A stretch of 64,000 nucleotides of DNA, taken from G963668655 sp963668655 (GTDB taxonomy: Bacteria > Myxococcota_A > SURF-8). The position numbers and the translations under genes are program-made. The stretch lies in the NCBI GenBank assembly GCA_963668655.2, contig CAXXPQ010000001.1:310001-374000 (forward strand). The letters are read 5' to 3'. The notes beneath the pieces were generated by a model. That model saw only the letters and a list, made by a program, of their open reading frames with translations. It was not told the DNA's origin and searched no databases. This document shows positions 7,354 through 18,931 of this stretch, piece by piece. Each line of letters opens with the position of its first letter. Positions within the stretch are counted from its first letter, which is position 1.

Positions 7354-9999
7354 ATGAAATGGACGATTCACTACAAAATGATGCTGGGTCTTATTCCGGT
7401 CGTGGTGCTGGCGATTGCGGGGATGACCTGGATGTCGTATTCCATCTCCTCCGAAACCCTGCTCGAAACGGAGGAAAACCGGGTGGGCGTGCTTCTCGAC
7501 AAGGCCATCAACGATTCGAATCTGTGGCTGGCCGAACGTCGCGAGCAAGTGGAAATCTTCGCCGTCCAGGACCAGTTCGCCGAAGCGCTGGAAACCGCCC
7601 AATTCGATCATGCGAGTAAAAGCCTGGAGAAATTCCACCGGCATATCCCGGCGCTCGAAAACATGTTTCTGGCCAGTCCGAAGGGCGTGATCCTGGCGGA
7701 TTCCGTCAAGGGCGCCTCCGTCGGAGTGGACATCAGCTCGTTTCCGCAATACGCCGAAAACGTCCGGCAGGCCCAAAACGGCAAAAGCCACCTGGGCGAC
7801 GTTCAGCAATCCCCGGTCACCGGCCGTCCGGTCATGCTGCTCACGGCTCCCGTCGTCGGGGACGGAAAACTGCTCGGCATCGTCGGCACGCCCATCGAGG
7901 TGTCCGTCATGTCCGCCCAGATGATCGACAACGTGACCATCGGCGAAACGGGCTATATTTACATCGTGGACGCGGACGGCATCTTCATCGCCCATCCGGA
8001 CAAGTCGAACATCTTCAAGACCAAGATGAACGACCTCGATTTCGGACCGGAACTGATGAAGAGGAAGAACGGCTCGCTGGCCTACCGTTTCGCGGGCGTG
8101 GACCGGATAGCCCATTTCAAGACCAACTCGGAAACCGGCTGGATTTTCGCCACCAGCATGCCCGAGGCGGAACTGCTCGGTCCCATTCATTCGCTTGCCT
8201 GGAAGTCGGTGCTGATCGGCATCCTGGCGATGGCTTTCATCGTGGGCGTGCTCGTTTTCGCGGGCCGCAAGCTGATCGCGAATCCCCTGGGCCGGGCCGT
8301 GGAGGCGCTGAACGACATGGCGCTCGGCAACCTGAACGTGGACTTCCAGGCCGACACCGGAGACGAGATCGAGGATCTCAGCCGGGCCTTCGGAAAGGTC
8401 GCCGACGCCCAGCGCCAGGTGGTTTCCGCCGCCCGGCAGGTGGCGGCGGGCAATCTGGGCGTGCGGATCGAAGTCCGTTCCGAAGCGGACGAACTGGCGC
8501 AGTCCCTGGCGGCGGTGGTCGGATCGCTTCACAAGCTGAAGGACGAGATGCTGTCGGTCATCGACCAGCAGAAGGCGGGCGACATCGAGGTCCGCGCCGA
8601 CGGAGAGAAATTCGAGGGTGTATACGGCGATCTCGCCCGGGGCCTGAACGGCGCGCTGGAGGCCGTCATCAGCCCGGTGGTCGAGGCCATCGGCATCATG
8701 CAGCAATACGCCCAAGGCGACCTTTCGCGCGAGATGCGCGAATTGCCCGGAAAACAGATCATCCTGACGGAGGGCCTGAACCTGATTCGCGGCAACCTGT
8801 TGAACCTGATCGGGGAATTGCGGACGCTGATCACGGCCGCCCAGGAAGGACGGCTTTCCGAGCGTGGCGAAGAGGCGGCTTTCAAGGGCGCGTACGCGGA
8901 GATCGTGGCGGGCACGAACGAGCTGATGAACGCGGTCCGCACGCCCATCGACGAAGCCTCGAAGGTTCTCGAACGGCTTTCCGAGCGCGACATGACCGCC
9001 CGCATGCAGGGCGAGTACAGGGGCGAATTCGCCAAGATCAAGCGTTCCCTGAATGCGACCGCCGAAAACCTGGACGAGGCGCTGGGGCACGTCGCCACCG
9101 CCTCCGAGCAGGTGGCCAGCGCCTCCAACCAGATCGCTTCCGGTTCGCAGTCGGTGGCGGAAGGCGCATCCGAGCAGGCCAGCAGCCTGGAGGAGACGTC
9201 CAGCAGCCTGGAGGAAATGGCCTCCATGACGTCCCGCAACGCCGACAACGCGCGCGAAGCCAACGCCATGGCCAAGGAGGCCCGCCATACGGGCGACGAG
9301 GGCGGCGAGGCGATGAAGAATATGGTCGATGCCATGGAGCGGATCAAGCAGGCCGCCGGGGGCACGGCCGCCATCATCAAGGACATCAACGAGATCGCCT
9401 TCCAGACCAATCTGCTGGCTCTGAACGCCGCCGTCGAAGCCGCCCGGGCGGGCGAGGCGGGCCGTGGGTTCGCCGTGGTGGCGGAGGAAGTTCGGGCTCT
9501 CGCGCTGCGTTCCAAGGATGCGGCGAAGCACACGGAGGATCTGATCGGCGAATCCATGAAACTGAGCGAAAACGGCACCGCCATTTCCGCCGAGGTCAGC
9601 GGCAAACTGGAAGTCATCGTGGAGACGGTCGGCAAGGTCGCGGACATCGTGGAGGAAATTTCCGTCGCCAGCCAGGAGCAGTCGCGCGGGCTGGAGCAGA
9701 TCAACCGTGCGGTGGCGGACATGGACAAGGTGACCCAGCAGAACGCCGCCAACGCCGAGGAGAGTTCGAGTTCGAGCCAGGAACTGTCCAGCCAGGCGCA
9801 GGAACTGGCCGCCATGGTGGGCCGCTTCCATCTCTCCAAGGCGAAACGGGCGGGCGTCAAGATACCCGGCCGGGCGGCCGGCGTTCCCAAGCCGATCTCG
9901 TCGCCGAAAGGCAATGGACCGACCGGGAACAACGCCATCGCCTTCAGTCCGGAGGATATCATTCCGCTGGATGACGATCCCCAGTTCAAGGAATTCTAA
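7354..9999 (+). CDS. Methyl-accepting chemotaxis protein with Cache sensor
   Basis: An 881-residue transmembrane chemoreceptor. It has an N-terminal helix (residues 6-28) and a periplasmic double-Cache-type domain to about residue 275, containing GETGYIYIVDADGIFIAHPD. A second helix (SVLIGILAMAFIVGVLVFAG) lies near 283-305. It continues with HAMP and a long stretch of HAMP-like repeats to about 600, then the coiled-coil signalling domain. The conserved hairpin tip EIAFQTNLLALNAAVEAARA is near 680-700. It should bind small molecules outside and control a CheA kinase inside. It lacks a C-terminal NWETF-like tether; it ends in QFKEF. The ATG at 7354 follows AAGGAGGAG; an upstream GTG at 7300 has no such site. 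No che genes are adjacent. Confidence 0.95.
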   Translation: MKWTIHYKMMLGLIPVVVLAIAGMTWMSYSISSETLLETEENRVGVLLDKAINDSNLWLAERREQVEIFAVQDQFAEALETAQFDHASKSLEKFHRHIPALENMFLASPKGVILADSVKGASVGVDISSFPQYAENVRQAQNGKSHLGDVQQSPVTGRPVMLLTAPVVGDGKLLGIVGTPIEVSVMSAQMIDNVTIGETGYIYIVDADGIFIAHPDKSNIFKTKMNDLDFGPELMKRKNGSLAYRFAGVDRIAHFKTNSETGWIFATSMPEAELLGPIHSLAWKSVLIGILAMAFIVGVLVFAGRKLIANPLGRAVEALNDMALGNLNVDFQADTGDEIEDLSRAFGKVADAQRQVVSAARQVAAGNLGVRIEVRSEADELAQSLAAVVGSLHKLKDEMLSVIDQQKAGDIEVRADGEKFEGVYGDLARGLNGALEAVISPVVEAIGIMQQYAQGDLSREMRELPGKQIILTEGLNLIRGNLLNLIGELRTLITAAQEGRLSERGEEAAFKGAYAEIVAGTNELMNAVRTPIDEASKVLERLSERDMTARMQGEYRGEFAKIKRSLNATAENLDEALGHVATASEQVASASNQIASGSQSVAEGASEQASSLEETSSSLEEMASMTSRNADNAREANAMAKEARHTGDEGGEAMKNMVDAMERIKQAAGGTAAIIKDINEIAFQTNLLALNAAVEAARAGEAGRGFAVVAEEVRALALRSKDAAKHTEDLIGESMKLSENGTAISAEVSGKLEVIVETVGKVADIVEEISVASQEQSRGLEQINRAVADMDKVTQQNAANAEESSSSSQELSSQAQELAAMVGRFHLSKAKRAGVKIPGRAAGVPKPISSPKGNGPTGNNAIAFSPEDIIPLDDDPQFKEF

Positions 10000-10022
10000 A
10001 CGCCGCTCGTCATGAAACGAAA

Positions 10023-10060
10023 CAGCCCCTTCCCGCCCATGGGAAGGGGCTGCGTCTTTT
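10023..10060 (+). terminator. Rho-independent terminator after the chemoreceptor
   Basis: CAGCCCCTTCCC and GGGAAGGGGCTG form a perfect 12-bp stem with a 6-base loop, followed by CGTCTTTT. Confidence 0.85.
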
Positions 10061-10205
10061 CGGATCCGGCTTCCGCGGGACTTCCGCCGCCTGAATCCCG
10101 GCGGACGCGGCCCGGCCTGTTCGCTTCTCCGCGCCCTGCCGCCGGGAAGGTTTTCGCCCGGACCGTCTCTCGAACGTCAGGCTCGCGCCATCCCGCCGAA
10201 GATCC

Positions 10206-11651
10206 TCAATTCCGCACGCAGATGGAATTGTTCGGATATCCCTGGTTGTCCCGGTCCACGCCGCCGTAGTTGAAATTCACGTGCCAGGCGCTGTCGCTCA
10301 GGCTTCCGGTGGCCACGGAGGCCGACCAGACGATCACGCAGCCGCCGTTCATTTCGTCCGGCCAGTAGCAGCCGTTCGGATCCGGCCCGCCGTCGTTCGC
10401 GCAGCCTACGCAGGTGTCGTCCTTGCAGGACCGATCCAGGCATTCCTCGGCGCCCACGCCCACGTTGCAGGTGCCGCCGGTTTCCGTGGCGGGACAGCCC
10501 CGCAAAAGCGTGCGCAGTTCGGTGATATCGGGCAGCCGCCAGTCGTCGTATCCGTCCAGGTTCAGGGTGTCGCAATAATCGATGGCCGCCTGCCAGGTGA
10601 TGATGTTGCTGTGCGGTTTTTCCCAGACAAAACCGGTGGTCGTGTCGGTCCAGGTCGCGCCCGTGGATTCCTCGTCGCCGTCCACGGCATTGTCCGTATC
10701 GCCGTCCACGGCATTGTCCGTGTCGCCGTCCACGGCATTGTCCGCGTCGCCGTCCGCGTCGCCGTCCGCCACGCCCGAACCAACGGTGAAACTCCAACTC
10801 CGATACAGGCCCGCGCCGGATTCGTTCGTCAAGGCGAACAGGAAGGTCAGCCGCTCGCCTTCCGAAGCGTCGGCCAGTTCTCCTCCCACCATCACGTGAC
10901 CTTCCGACAGCGTGGCCGGGAGTTCCTTGTAGGCCGCATTTCCGGGCGTGGTGAGCAGCACCGCCGACACCTTACCGGTGTACGCCGTTTCCAGAGACAG
11001 CATGAACGTTTCGCCCGCCGCCAGGGTCGCGGGACCGGAAAGGGAAAGAATTTGGGGGACATCCGCTCCGGCGCGGCCTTCCGGACGGCCCGATTCGTGG
11101 GATGTCTCGCCGACGCTGGTCAGCAGGATGATTTCCTCACCCATGGTCAATTCCTGGGCGTCCTCGTCCGCCACCGAGACTTCCAGGCTCCTGTATTCGC
11201 CGGTGTGCCCGTCTGCGGTCTGGAGCGCGAATTCCAGGGTGAAGGCCTTGCCCCGCAGATCCGTTTCGGCCTGCAAGCGTCCGAAAAGCTCCGCCGTTCC
11301 GGCCGCCAGTCCCGCGTCCACTTCGATGTATTTCGCGGATCCCTTGACGAAGACCACGGCCTTGGTCACGTTTTCGGCTTCCGCGAAATCCGAGGCCAGG
11401 GAAAAGGCGAAGGGCGCGCCCAGCCGCAGGGTGTCGCCCTGAACGGCGCTTAACTGCGGGGCGTCCGCGCCGGACTGCCCTTCCGGCGGCGTTCCGTCTT
11501 TGACCGTGCCGCCCTCGAAGTTCAGGGCATCGGTGAACAGATCCTCCAGTTCGGCGGTGATTTCCTCGTCATCGCTGTCGGAACTGCACGCGAAAACGAG
11601 AATCGGCAGAAGGGCGAGCGAAAGGAACAGGCGAAGCGATGAACGTTTCAT
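10206..11651 (-). CDS. Asp-Gly-repeat lipoprotein with DUF1566 domain
   Basis: A 481-residue predicted lipoprotein. The signal peptide ends in the lipobox LVFAC, followed by an acidic linker. Residues to about 330 look like two beta-rich repeats, each with an ETSHESG / GADVPQ-type boundary. Then comes a low-complexity linker of DGD and DNAVDGDT units. The C-terminal 130 residues are a DUF1566 (Lcl C-terminal) domain: WTDTTTGFVWEK, DDWRLPDITELRTLLRGC, several Cys, GCYWPDEM and a WSAS stretch. It is probably exported and displayed on the outer membrane; function unknown. The C-terminal domain is clearly paralogous to that of the gene at 32892-34418. The ATG at 11651 follows AAGGAGATACT; longer readings upstream lack a signal peptide at the N-terminus. 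Confidence 0.85.
   Translation of the reverse strand: MKRSSLRLFLSLALLPILVFACSSDSDDEEITAELEDLFTDALNFEGGTVKDGTPPEGQSGADAPQLSAVQGDTLRLGAPFAFSLASDFAEAENVTKAVVFVKGSAKYIEVDAGLAAGTAELFGRLQAETDLRGKAFTLEFALQTADGHTGEYRSLEVSVADEDAQELTMGEEIILLTSVGETSHESGRPEGRAGADVPQILSLSGPATLAAGETFMLSLETAYTGKVSAVLLTTPGNAAYKELPATLSEGHVMVGGELADASEGERLTFLFALTNESGAGLYRSWSFTVGSGVADGDADGDADNAVDGDTDNAVDGDTDNAVDGDEESTGATWTDTTTGFVWEKPHSNIITWQAAIDYCDTLNLDGYDDWRLPDITELRTLLRGCPATETGGTCNVGVGAEECLDRSCKDDTCVGCANDGGPDPNGCYWPDEMNGGCVIVWSASVATGSLSDSAWHVNFNYGGVDRDNQGYPNNSICVRN
10672..10770. repeat. 24-bp tandem repeat inside lipoprotein gene
   Basis: Three near-identical 24-base units encode DNAVDGDT, followed by shorter DGDA units. They form the acidic linker in front of the DUF1566 domain and could vary in number by slippage. 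Confidence 0.8.
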
Positions 11652-11894
11652 AGTATCTCCTTGGGTTTTTCGGGTTTCTGGCTCCATGGAGTATATCCTT
11701 TTCGAAAGAGGATTCAAGAAGAAACTTGGAAGAACAGGGGTCCGGAACGCGCGGCGACGCAAATGGGCAACGGGATCCTCCGCCGATTCCGGGCCGGCCA
11801 CGGGGGAAACTTGACGCCCGGGCGTCGTCGGCGTAGGATTCCGGATACGGCAGGCTCTGCGCACGAAAAGCGGCGGGAGCGGAAACGGCGAAAA

Positions 11895-12413
11895 ATGAGA
11901 CGGAAAAACAACAAGTTCGGCCGGTTGTGGGGCCGGAATCGGAACGGGAAGGAAGCGAGCCTTGCGGCCCGAGCGCTTATTTTATTCGGGCTGTTTCTGG
12001 CGGCGCTTATATCGGTCGTCGCCTGCGAGCGGGTGACGGTGGATCCGAAGGAGATCGATCTGGCCACGCCCTACATTCCGGATCTGGGCGGAAAGCGGGG
12101 GACGGAGGCGCTGGAGGCGGTTTCCGACCAGAAACCGGACGTTCTGCTTCGCATCGAGGCCGATGTCATGGGCCGCCGTTACCATCGCGCCCTGGCCGGT
12201 CTGCGGGTGTATCTGGCGAACAAGGCCAACCGCATGGACGAACGCGCCCGCTTTCTGAAGGTGCGCTGCCTGGCCGAAGTGGGCAAGAAAGGCCCGGCGT
12301 TGAAAGCGGCGGCGCACTTCCAGAAGGATTTTCCGAAAGGCGAGTTCGTCGGGGAGGTGCGCGAGTTGGCGCGTTCGCTCGGATTCGCGTCCGACGATGA
12401 AAAAACGGATTGA
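11895..12413 (+). CDS. Small predicted lipoprotein with TPR-like C-terminus
   Basis: A 172-residue protein. After a basic stretch, a hydrophobic segment (ALILFGLFLAALISVVAC) ends in a plausible lipobox with Cys near residue 44. The remainder is helical (PDVLLRIEADVMGRRYHRALAGLRVYL and ARFLKVRCLAEVGKKGPALKAA), resembling one or two tetratricopeptide-like helical pairs. The n-region is unusually long if the ATG at 11895 is right; the ribosome site there is weak and a TTG start nearer the hydrophobic core is possible. It lies 12 bases before a small protein gene with a strong ribosome site, so the two are probably co-transcribed. Function unknown. Confidence 0.65.
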   Translation: MRRKNNKFGRLWGRNRNGKEASLAARALILFGLFLAALISVVACERVTVDPKEIDLATPYIPDLGGKRGTEALEAVSDQKPDVLLRIEADVMGRRYHRALAGLRVYLANKANRMDERARFLKVRCLAEVGKKGPALKAAAHFQKDFPKGEFVGEVRELARSLGFASDDEKTD

Positions 12414-12425
12414 AGGAGAGGGCCC

Positions 12426-12650
12426 GTGCTATTTCAGATCAGGGTGAGCAGGGACGGAGAAGAGATCTACGCCACGGACGTGGCCGACCGGGAGGCCGCG
12501 CGGCGCACGGCGGAATATCTGTCCGTGAAATACGACGACCGCGCCGACCGGATCGAGGTTTTCGGCAAGGACGGCCTGGAATTTCGCCTGGTTTTCGACC
12601 GCGAGGCGGAAGACTGGGTGGAGCGGTTTGGAGACGAGACATCACCGTAA
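12426..12650 (+). CDS. Small hypothetical protein
   Basis: A 74-residue soluble, acidic protein beginning at GTG 12426, which is preceded by AAGGAGAG at good spacing. It is predicted to be mixed beta and alpha, with FQIRVSRDGEEIYATDVADR, then AARRTAEYLSVKY, then RIEVFGKDGLEFRLVF. I do not recognise a family. It follows the lipoprotein gene closely and precedes the transporter gene, which has its own promoter. Confidence 0.6.
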   Translation: MLFQIRVSRDGEEIYATDVADREAARRTAEYLSVKYDDRADRIEVFGKDGLEFRLVFDREAEDWVERFGDETSP

Positions 12651-12733
12651 ACCTTTCGTTTTTCTTTCTGCCTTCATGAAATTTGACACGCAAATTCTCC
12701 ACGTTTTCGGCCTTCCAAACAGGCGATTTTCAT

Positions 12734-12762
12734 TTGATTTCCCCCGGTCCATGGGGTAGGTT
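12734..12762 (+). promoter_or_regulatory. Sigma-70 promoter of the RND transporter gene
   Basis: TTGATT, 17 bases, TAGGTT. The predicted start is near 12769, 37 bases before the ATG at 12806. Confidence 0.5.
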
Positions 12763-12805
12763 AGCCGGAATTCGCGGTTGCGCGCAGGCGTGTAGGAGTG
12801 ATTGC

Positions 12806-15127
12806 ATGGAACGGTTTTTTCGCAAAATTCTGGAACATCGGACCGCGGTCCTTGCGGCTTATCTTCTGCTTCTGATTCCGGCCGTTTATCTCGCCGTGCA
12901 GGTGGAAACCGACAATTCCCTGGACCGGCTCATCGTCCCCAGCGATCCTGGCAAGAAGGATTTCGAGCATTTCCTGGAGATCTTCGGATCGGATGAATTC
13001 GTGCTGATCGCCCTGGAGGGCAAGGACATCTACGGCAAGCGCTTTCTGTCCGAAACGGACGAGATCGAACGGCGCATGCAGTCCGTGCCCCATCTGGCCA
13101 GCACCCGCAGCCTGATTTCCGTCTTCCGGGAAGTCAACCCGGTGTTCAATCCCGCGGACGAAAACAGCCGGAAAGCCTTCCGCGCGTTCGCGCTGTCTAC
13201 GCCGTTTTTCCACAACCAGGGGCTCATCGCGCCGGACCGCATCCTGACCATCGTGCTGCAACTGAAGATCGGCAATCCCGCCGAACGACGGGAGGTGGTT
13301 CGGGCTGTGAACGACGCGCTTCAGCCCTTCCGGGACAAGGCCGATTCCCCCTACCGCTCCATCCGCATCGTGGGCCAGCCCCACCTGAACTACGAACTGG
13401 ATTACAGCAGCACCGAGATCGGGATGAAATTCTTCCCCATCTACCTGCTGTTCGCCATGGGACTGGTCTGGTTCCTGTACCGCTCCCTGCGGGGCGTTCT
13501 GGCCGTGCTGGTAAGTTTGGCCGTCTGTCTGGCCTTCGCCGTATCCTTCGTGCAGGCCTTCGGGTCCGTGCTCACCATGATTTCCTCCGTCATGCCCATG
13601 ATGGTGATGATCGTCACCATCGAGACCATGATCCACATCTATTCCGGATACGTGCGCCAACCGGAAGGCGTTTCGCGCCGGGAACATCTGATTCACGTCC
13701 TGGTGCAGAAACGCAAGGCCTGCTGGTACTCGGTATTGACCACCGCCATCGGTTTCGGCAGTTTCGCGGTCTCGCCGGTGCTTCCTGTCAAGGAACTGGG
13801 GCTCTTCGTGGCCTTGTCCATCGTGGTGGCTTACGTGGTCTGCTTCACGCTCTTTCCCGTGTTGCTGGATCTGCTGAACCCCGCGACGGGGCGGGACGTG
13901 CAGACCGCCGGGTTGCAGGTCTTCGATCCCCTGTTGTCCGGCATTCCCACCTATACCTACTGGTGGCGAAAGTCCATCGTCCCGGTGATGACCCTGGTGG
14001 CGGCCGTCGGCATCCACGGTTTTTTCGGCATGAAGGTGGAAACCAACACCCTGGAATACCTGGACGAGGACAACGAGCTGCGCAAGAACACGGTGTTCAT
14101 CGAGAACAACCTGATGGGCCTGATGAGCCTGGAGGTGGTGCTGGAGGGCAAGGAGGGCCAGTTCAGCAGCCCCGAGAGCCTGCGGCTGTTGCAGGAACTG
14201 GAAAAGGAGATCGACGCCGATTCCCACGTCCAAAACCTTCTGTCCTCTTCTTCCCTTCTGCGGCTGGCCAATTTCCTGGAAAACGGCGAGGATCGCTTTC
14301 CGGACTCCAATTTCACGGTGTCGAAATACATCGTGGCCTTGAGCCAGCAGGACATGTGGAGCAAGTTCATCTCGGACAAGTTCGACAAGCTGCGCATTTC
14401 CGTTATCATCAGCAGCCAGGATCGGGACGATATCCTGGAGATGCTGAAGGCGTCCATTCGCCGCAGTTTCGCCGGTTTTCAGGAAAAACATCCGGAATTC
14501 AAGGATGTCACGCTGATGCTGACCGGCTACGCCCCCCTGGCCTCCACCATCGGGGACTATCTGCTTCAGACCTTGATGAGCAGTTTCATCCTCACCCTGG
14601 CGGTGATTTTCTTCATCTTCTGGCTCAACATCCGGCGTTTCACCTATGCCGTTCTGGCCATGCTGCCGTCGATCTTCGCCATTATCCTGATGTACGCCTG
14701 CATGACGCTGGCCGGGGTGAAACTCAGCATTACCAGCATCATCATCGCCGCCTGCGTGTTGGGCATCTCCGTGGACAGCACCATCCATTTCTTCCAGCAC
14801 TACATGGAAAAATTGAAGAGCGGATCCACCCTGGAAGAGGCCCTGCAATACTCGCTGGTGGTGACCGGACGGGCCATTATCGTCAGCAACATCGTGATGT
14901 TCGCGGGTTTCATGACCTTTGCGTTCAGTTCGTTTCCTTCCATCAAACACTTCGGCCTGCTCACCAGCATCGCCATGGTTTTCTCGCTTTTCGGCACGCT
15001 GATCTACCTGCCGGCCTGTCTCTGGCTGATGTCGCCCAAGGCCCGGCCCGCCCACCTGGAAAACCACAACGGCGATCGCTTCCGCATTCTGCCTCCGCCT
15101 CCGCCTCCCGCCGGAAACATCGAGTAG
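12806..15127 (+). CDS. RND/MMPL-superfamily transporter
   Basis: A 773-residue inner-membrane protein with the typical twofold RND layout. One helix (AVLAAYLLLLIPAVYLAVQV, residues 14-33) is followed by a periplasmic domain. Five helices then lie near 210-370 (including FFPIYLLFAMGLVWFLYRSL). The second half repeats this with a loop beginning KVETNTLEYLDEDNELRKN and a final block containing GISVDSTIHFFQHYMEKL. The DxxxxF-type acidic residue in that last motif is the probable proton-relay site. Such predicted exporters of the MMPL/HpnN type move lipids or hydrophobic compounds. The substrate is unknown. A TAGGAG ribosome site precedes the ATG, and a start upstream would be cytosolic non-homologous sequence. 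Confidence 0.88.
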   Translation: MERFFRKILEHRTAVLAAYLLLLIPAVYLAVQVETDNSLDRLIVPSDPGKKDFEHFLEIFGSDEFVLIALEGKDIYGKRFLSETDEIERRMQSVPHLASTRSLISVFREVNPVFNPADENSRKAFRAFALSTPFFHNQGLIAPDRILTIVLQLKIGNPAERREVVRAVNDALQPFRDKADSPYRSIRIVGQPHLNYELDYSSTEIGMKFFPIYLLFAMGLVWFLYRSLRGVLAVLVSLAVCLAFAVSFVQAFGSVLTMISSVMPMMVMIVTIETMIHIYSGYVRQPEGVSRREHLIHVLVQKRKACWYSVLTTAIGFGSFAVSPVLPVKELGLFVALSIVVAYVVCFTLFPVLLDLLNPATGRDVQTAGLQVFDPLLSGIPTYTYWWRKSIVPVMTLVAAVGIHGFFGMKVETNTLEYLDEDNELRKNTVFIENNLMGLMSLEVVLEGKEGQFSSPESLRLLQELEKEIDADSHVQNLLSSSSLLRLANFLENGEDRFPDSNFTVSKYIVALSQQDMWSKFISDKFDKLRISVIISSQDRDDILEMLKASIRRSFAGFQEKHPEFKDVTLMLTGYAPLASTIGDYLLQTLMSSFILTLAVIFFIFWLNIRRFTYAVLAMLPSIFAIILMYACMTLAGVKLSITSIIIAACVLGISVDSTIHFFQHYMEKLKSGSTLEEALQYSLVVTGRAIIVSNIVMFAGFMTFAFSSFPSIKHFGLLTSIAMVFSLFGTLIYLPACLWLMSPKARPAHLENHNGDRFRILPPPPPPAGNIE

Positions 15128-15140
15128 GATTGATCCGGCC

Positions 15141-15443
15141 ATGGCGGACGCCTCCGGCGAAGACCGGCCCGAATCCTCCGAGGACTGGTTCGTCTACATC
15201 CTGGAATGCGGCGACCAAAGCCTGTACACCGGCTGCACCACCGACCCGGAACGCCGTCTGGCCGAGCACCAAAGCGGCCGAGGCGCGAAGTACACCGCCG
15301 CGCGCCGTCCCTTGCGCCTGGTTTACGTGGAAAATCAGCCCGACCGCTCCGCCGCGCTCCGCCGGGAGTGGGCCATCAAGCGCCTGAGCCGCAAGGAAAA
15401 GCTGGCCCTGATCCGAAAAGGGGCGTTGCGTGGCTCTAAATGA
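15141..15443 (+). CDS. GIY-YIG nuclease-family protein (YhbQ-like)
   Basis: A 100-residue single-domain protein with the family motifs FVYILECGDQSLYTGCTTD (GIY-YIG core, here VYI-YTG), the catalytic Arg in ERRLAEHQ, and the downstream Glu near RREWAIKRLSRKEKLALI. Length and motif order match the UPF0213/YhbQ group of small structure-specific nucleases. It starts 13 bases after the transporter stop, with only a weak ribosome site, so translation may depend on the upstream gene. A 154-bp MITE-like inverted repeat begins 35 bases after its stop. Confidence 0.9.
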   Translation: MADASGEDRPESSEDWFVYILECGDQSLYTGCTTDPERRLAEHQSGRGAKYTAARRPLRLVYVENQPDRSAALRREWAIKRLSRKEKLALIRKGALRGSK

Positions 15444-15478
15444 GGACGGCTCCGATCCGAGCCCGTCGAATATCGCCG

Positions 15479-15632
15479 TTCTTCAATGATTTCAGCGATG
15501 CTTCATCTGCTCATGGCGAGTGATTTCGCGAAGCGGAATCGTATCGAGCCACGAGCGGCGCGTCCCTCGATACACCGCCCTCCGGGCGGTACTCGGGATG
15601 AGCGCCTTTTCGTCGATGAAATCATTGAAGAA
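15479..15632. repeat. MITE-like inverted-repeat element
   Basis: A 154-bp element bounded by perfect 16-bp inverted repeats, TTCTTCAATGATTTCA and its complement. Inside is a second GC-rich palindrome (CCGCCCTCCGGGCGG) flanked by CCTCGATAC and GTACTCGGGATGAG. It has no coding capacity. It lies between the GIY-YIG gene and the ppdK terminator. The design resembles a miniature transposable element or an intergenic palindromic repeat; no target-site duplication is obvious. Confidence 0.65.
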
Positions 15633-15639
15633 CCCATCT

Positions 15640-15671
15640 AAAAAACCCCCGGCGGATTTCTCCACCGGGGG
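15640..15671 (-). terminator. Rho-independent terminator of ppdK
   Basis: On the minus strand CCCCCGGTGGA and TCCGCCGGGGG pair around a GAAA loop and are followed by TTTTTT. Confidence 0.9.
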
Positions 15672-15710
15672 CCGGCTCATGCGTGACCTCGAAAACGAAG
15701 TCGTTGCGGA

Positions 15711-18494
<2,784 letters not shown>

Positions 18495-18931
18495 TAGTTT
18501 TGCCTCCACATTGTCTTGTCTTTAGGTTATCGGAAACCGGAAATCGTTGATCGTTGAATGGTAACGGTTTGAATGCGAGGTGTCGGAATCGAAGACCCTT
18601 CCTCCTTTTTCGAAAGTAAAAGGTAGCTCATCTTAACAAAGAACCTCGGGCTGTCAATTCTTTTCCGACTTTCTTCGGGGTATTTCCAAAATCGGTAACT
18701 TGCCGGAATTCTTGACAGGAATCGTCACAAACACTGAATCGTGATTCAGTCCGGACGTCTCCTCGCCGGGAGGTTCGTCGAAACGGCGTCCGGGAGATCC
18801 TTTCCGGAAAATCCCATCGTCCGGGTTCCGTTCCGGGTTCCATTGACTCCATGGTCGGGGCTATGCTAGGATGCGCCCGCGCCATAACGGACACGCCATG
18901 AACATTTGGGAAAGACGAGGAGGTACGGGTC
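18495..18931. other. Divergent gap between ppdK and the glycosyltransferase gene
   Basis: No gene is supported in this 437-base gap. It contains the plus-strand promoter at 18843-18872. The minus-strand leader of ppdK is about AT/GC-balanced, with no promoter I would call confidently. Confidence 0.5.
18843..18872 (+). promoter_or_regulatory. Sigma-70 promoter of the glycosyltransferase gene
   Basis: TTGACT, 18 bases, TAGGAT. The predicted start is near 18879, about 53 bases before the GTG at 18932. Confidence 0.6.

Noticed and set aside
7345..9831. 828-codon minus-strand frame over the chemoreceptor
   Set aside because: Antisense to a clear chemoreceptor and rich in His, Gln and Arg without any recognised motif.
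13963..15387. Plus-strand frame in another phase within the RND transporter gene
   Set aside because: Gly- and His-rich shadow translation without domains.
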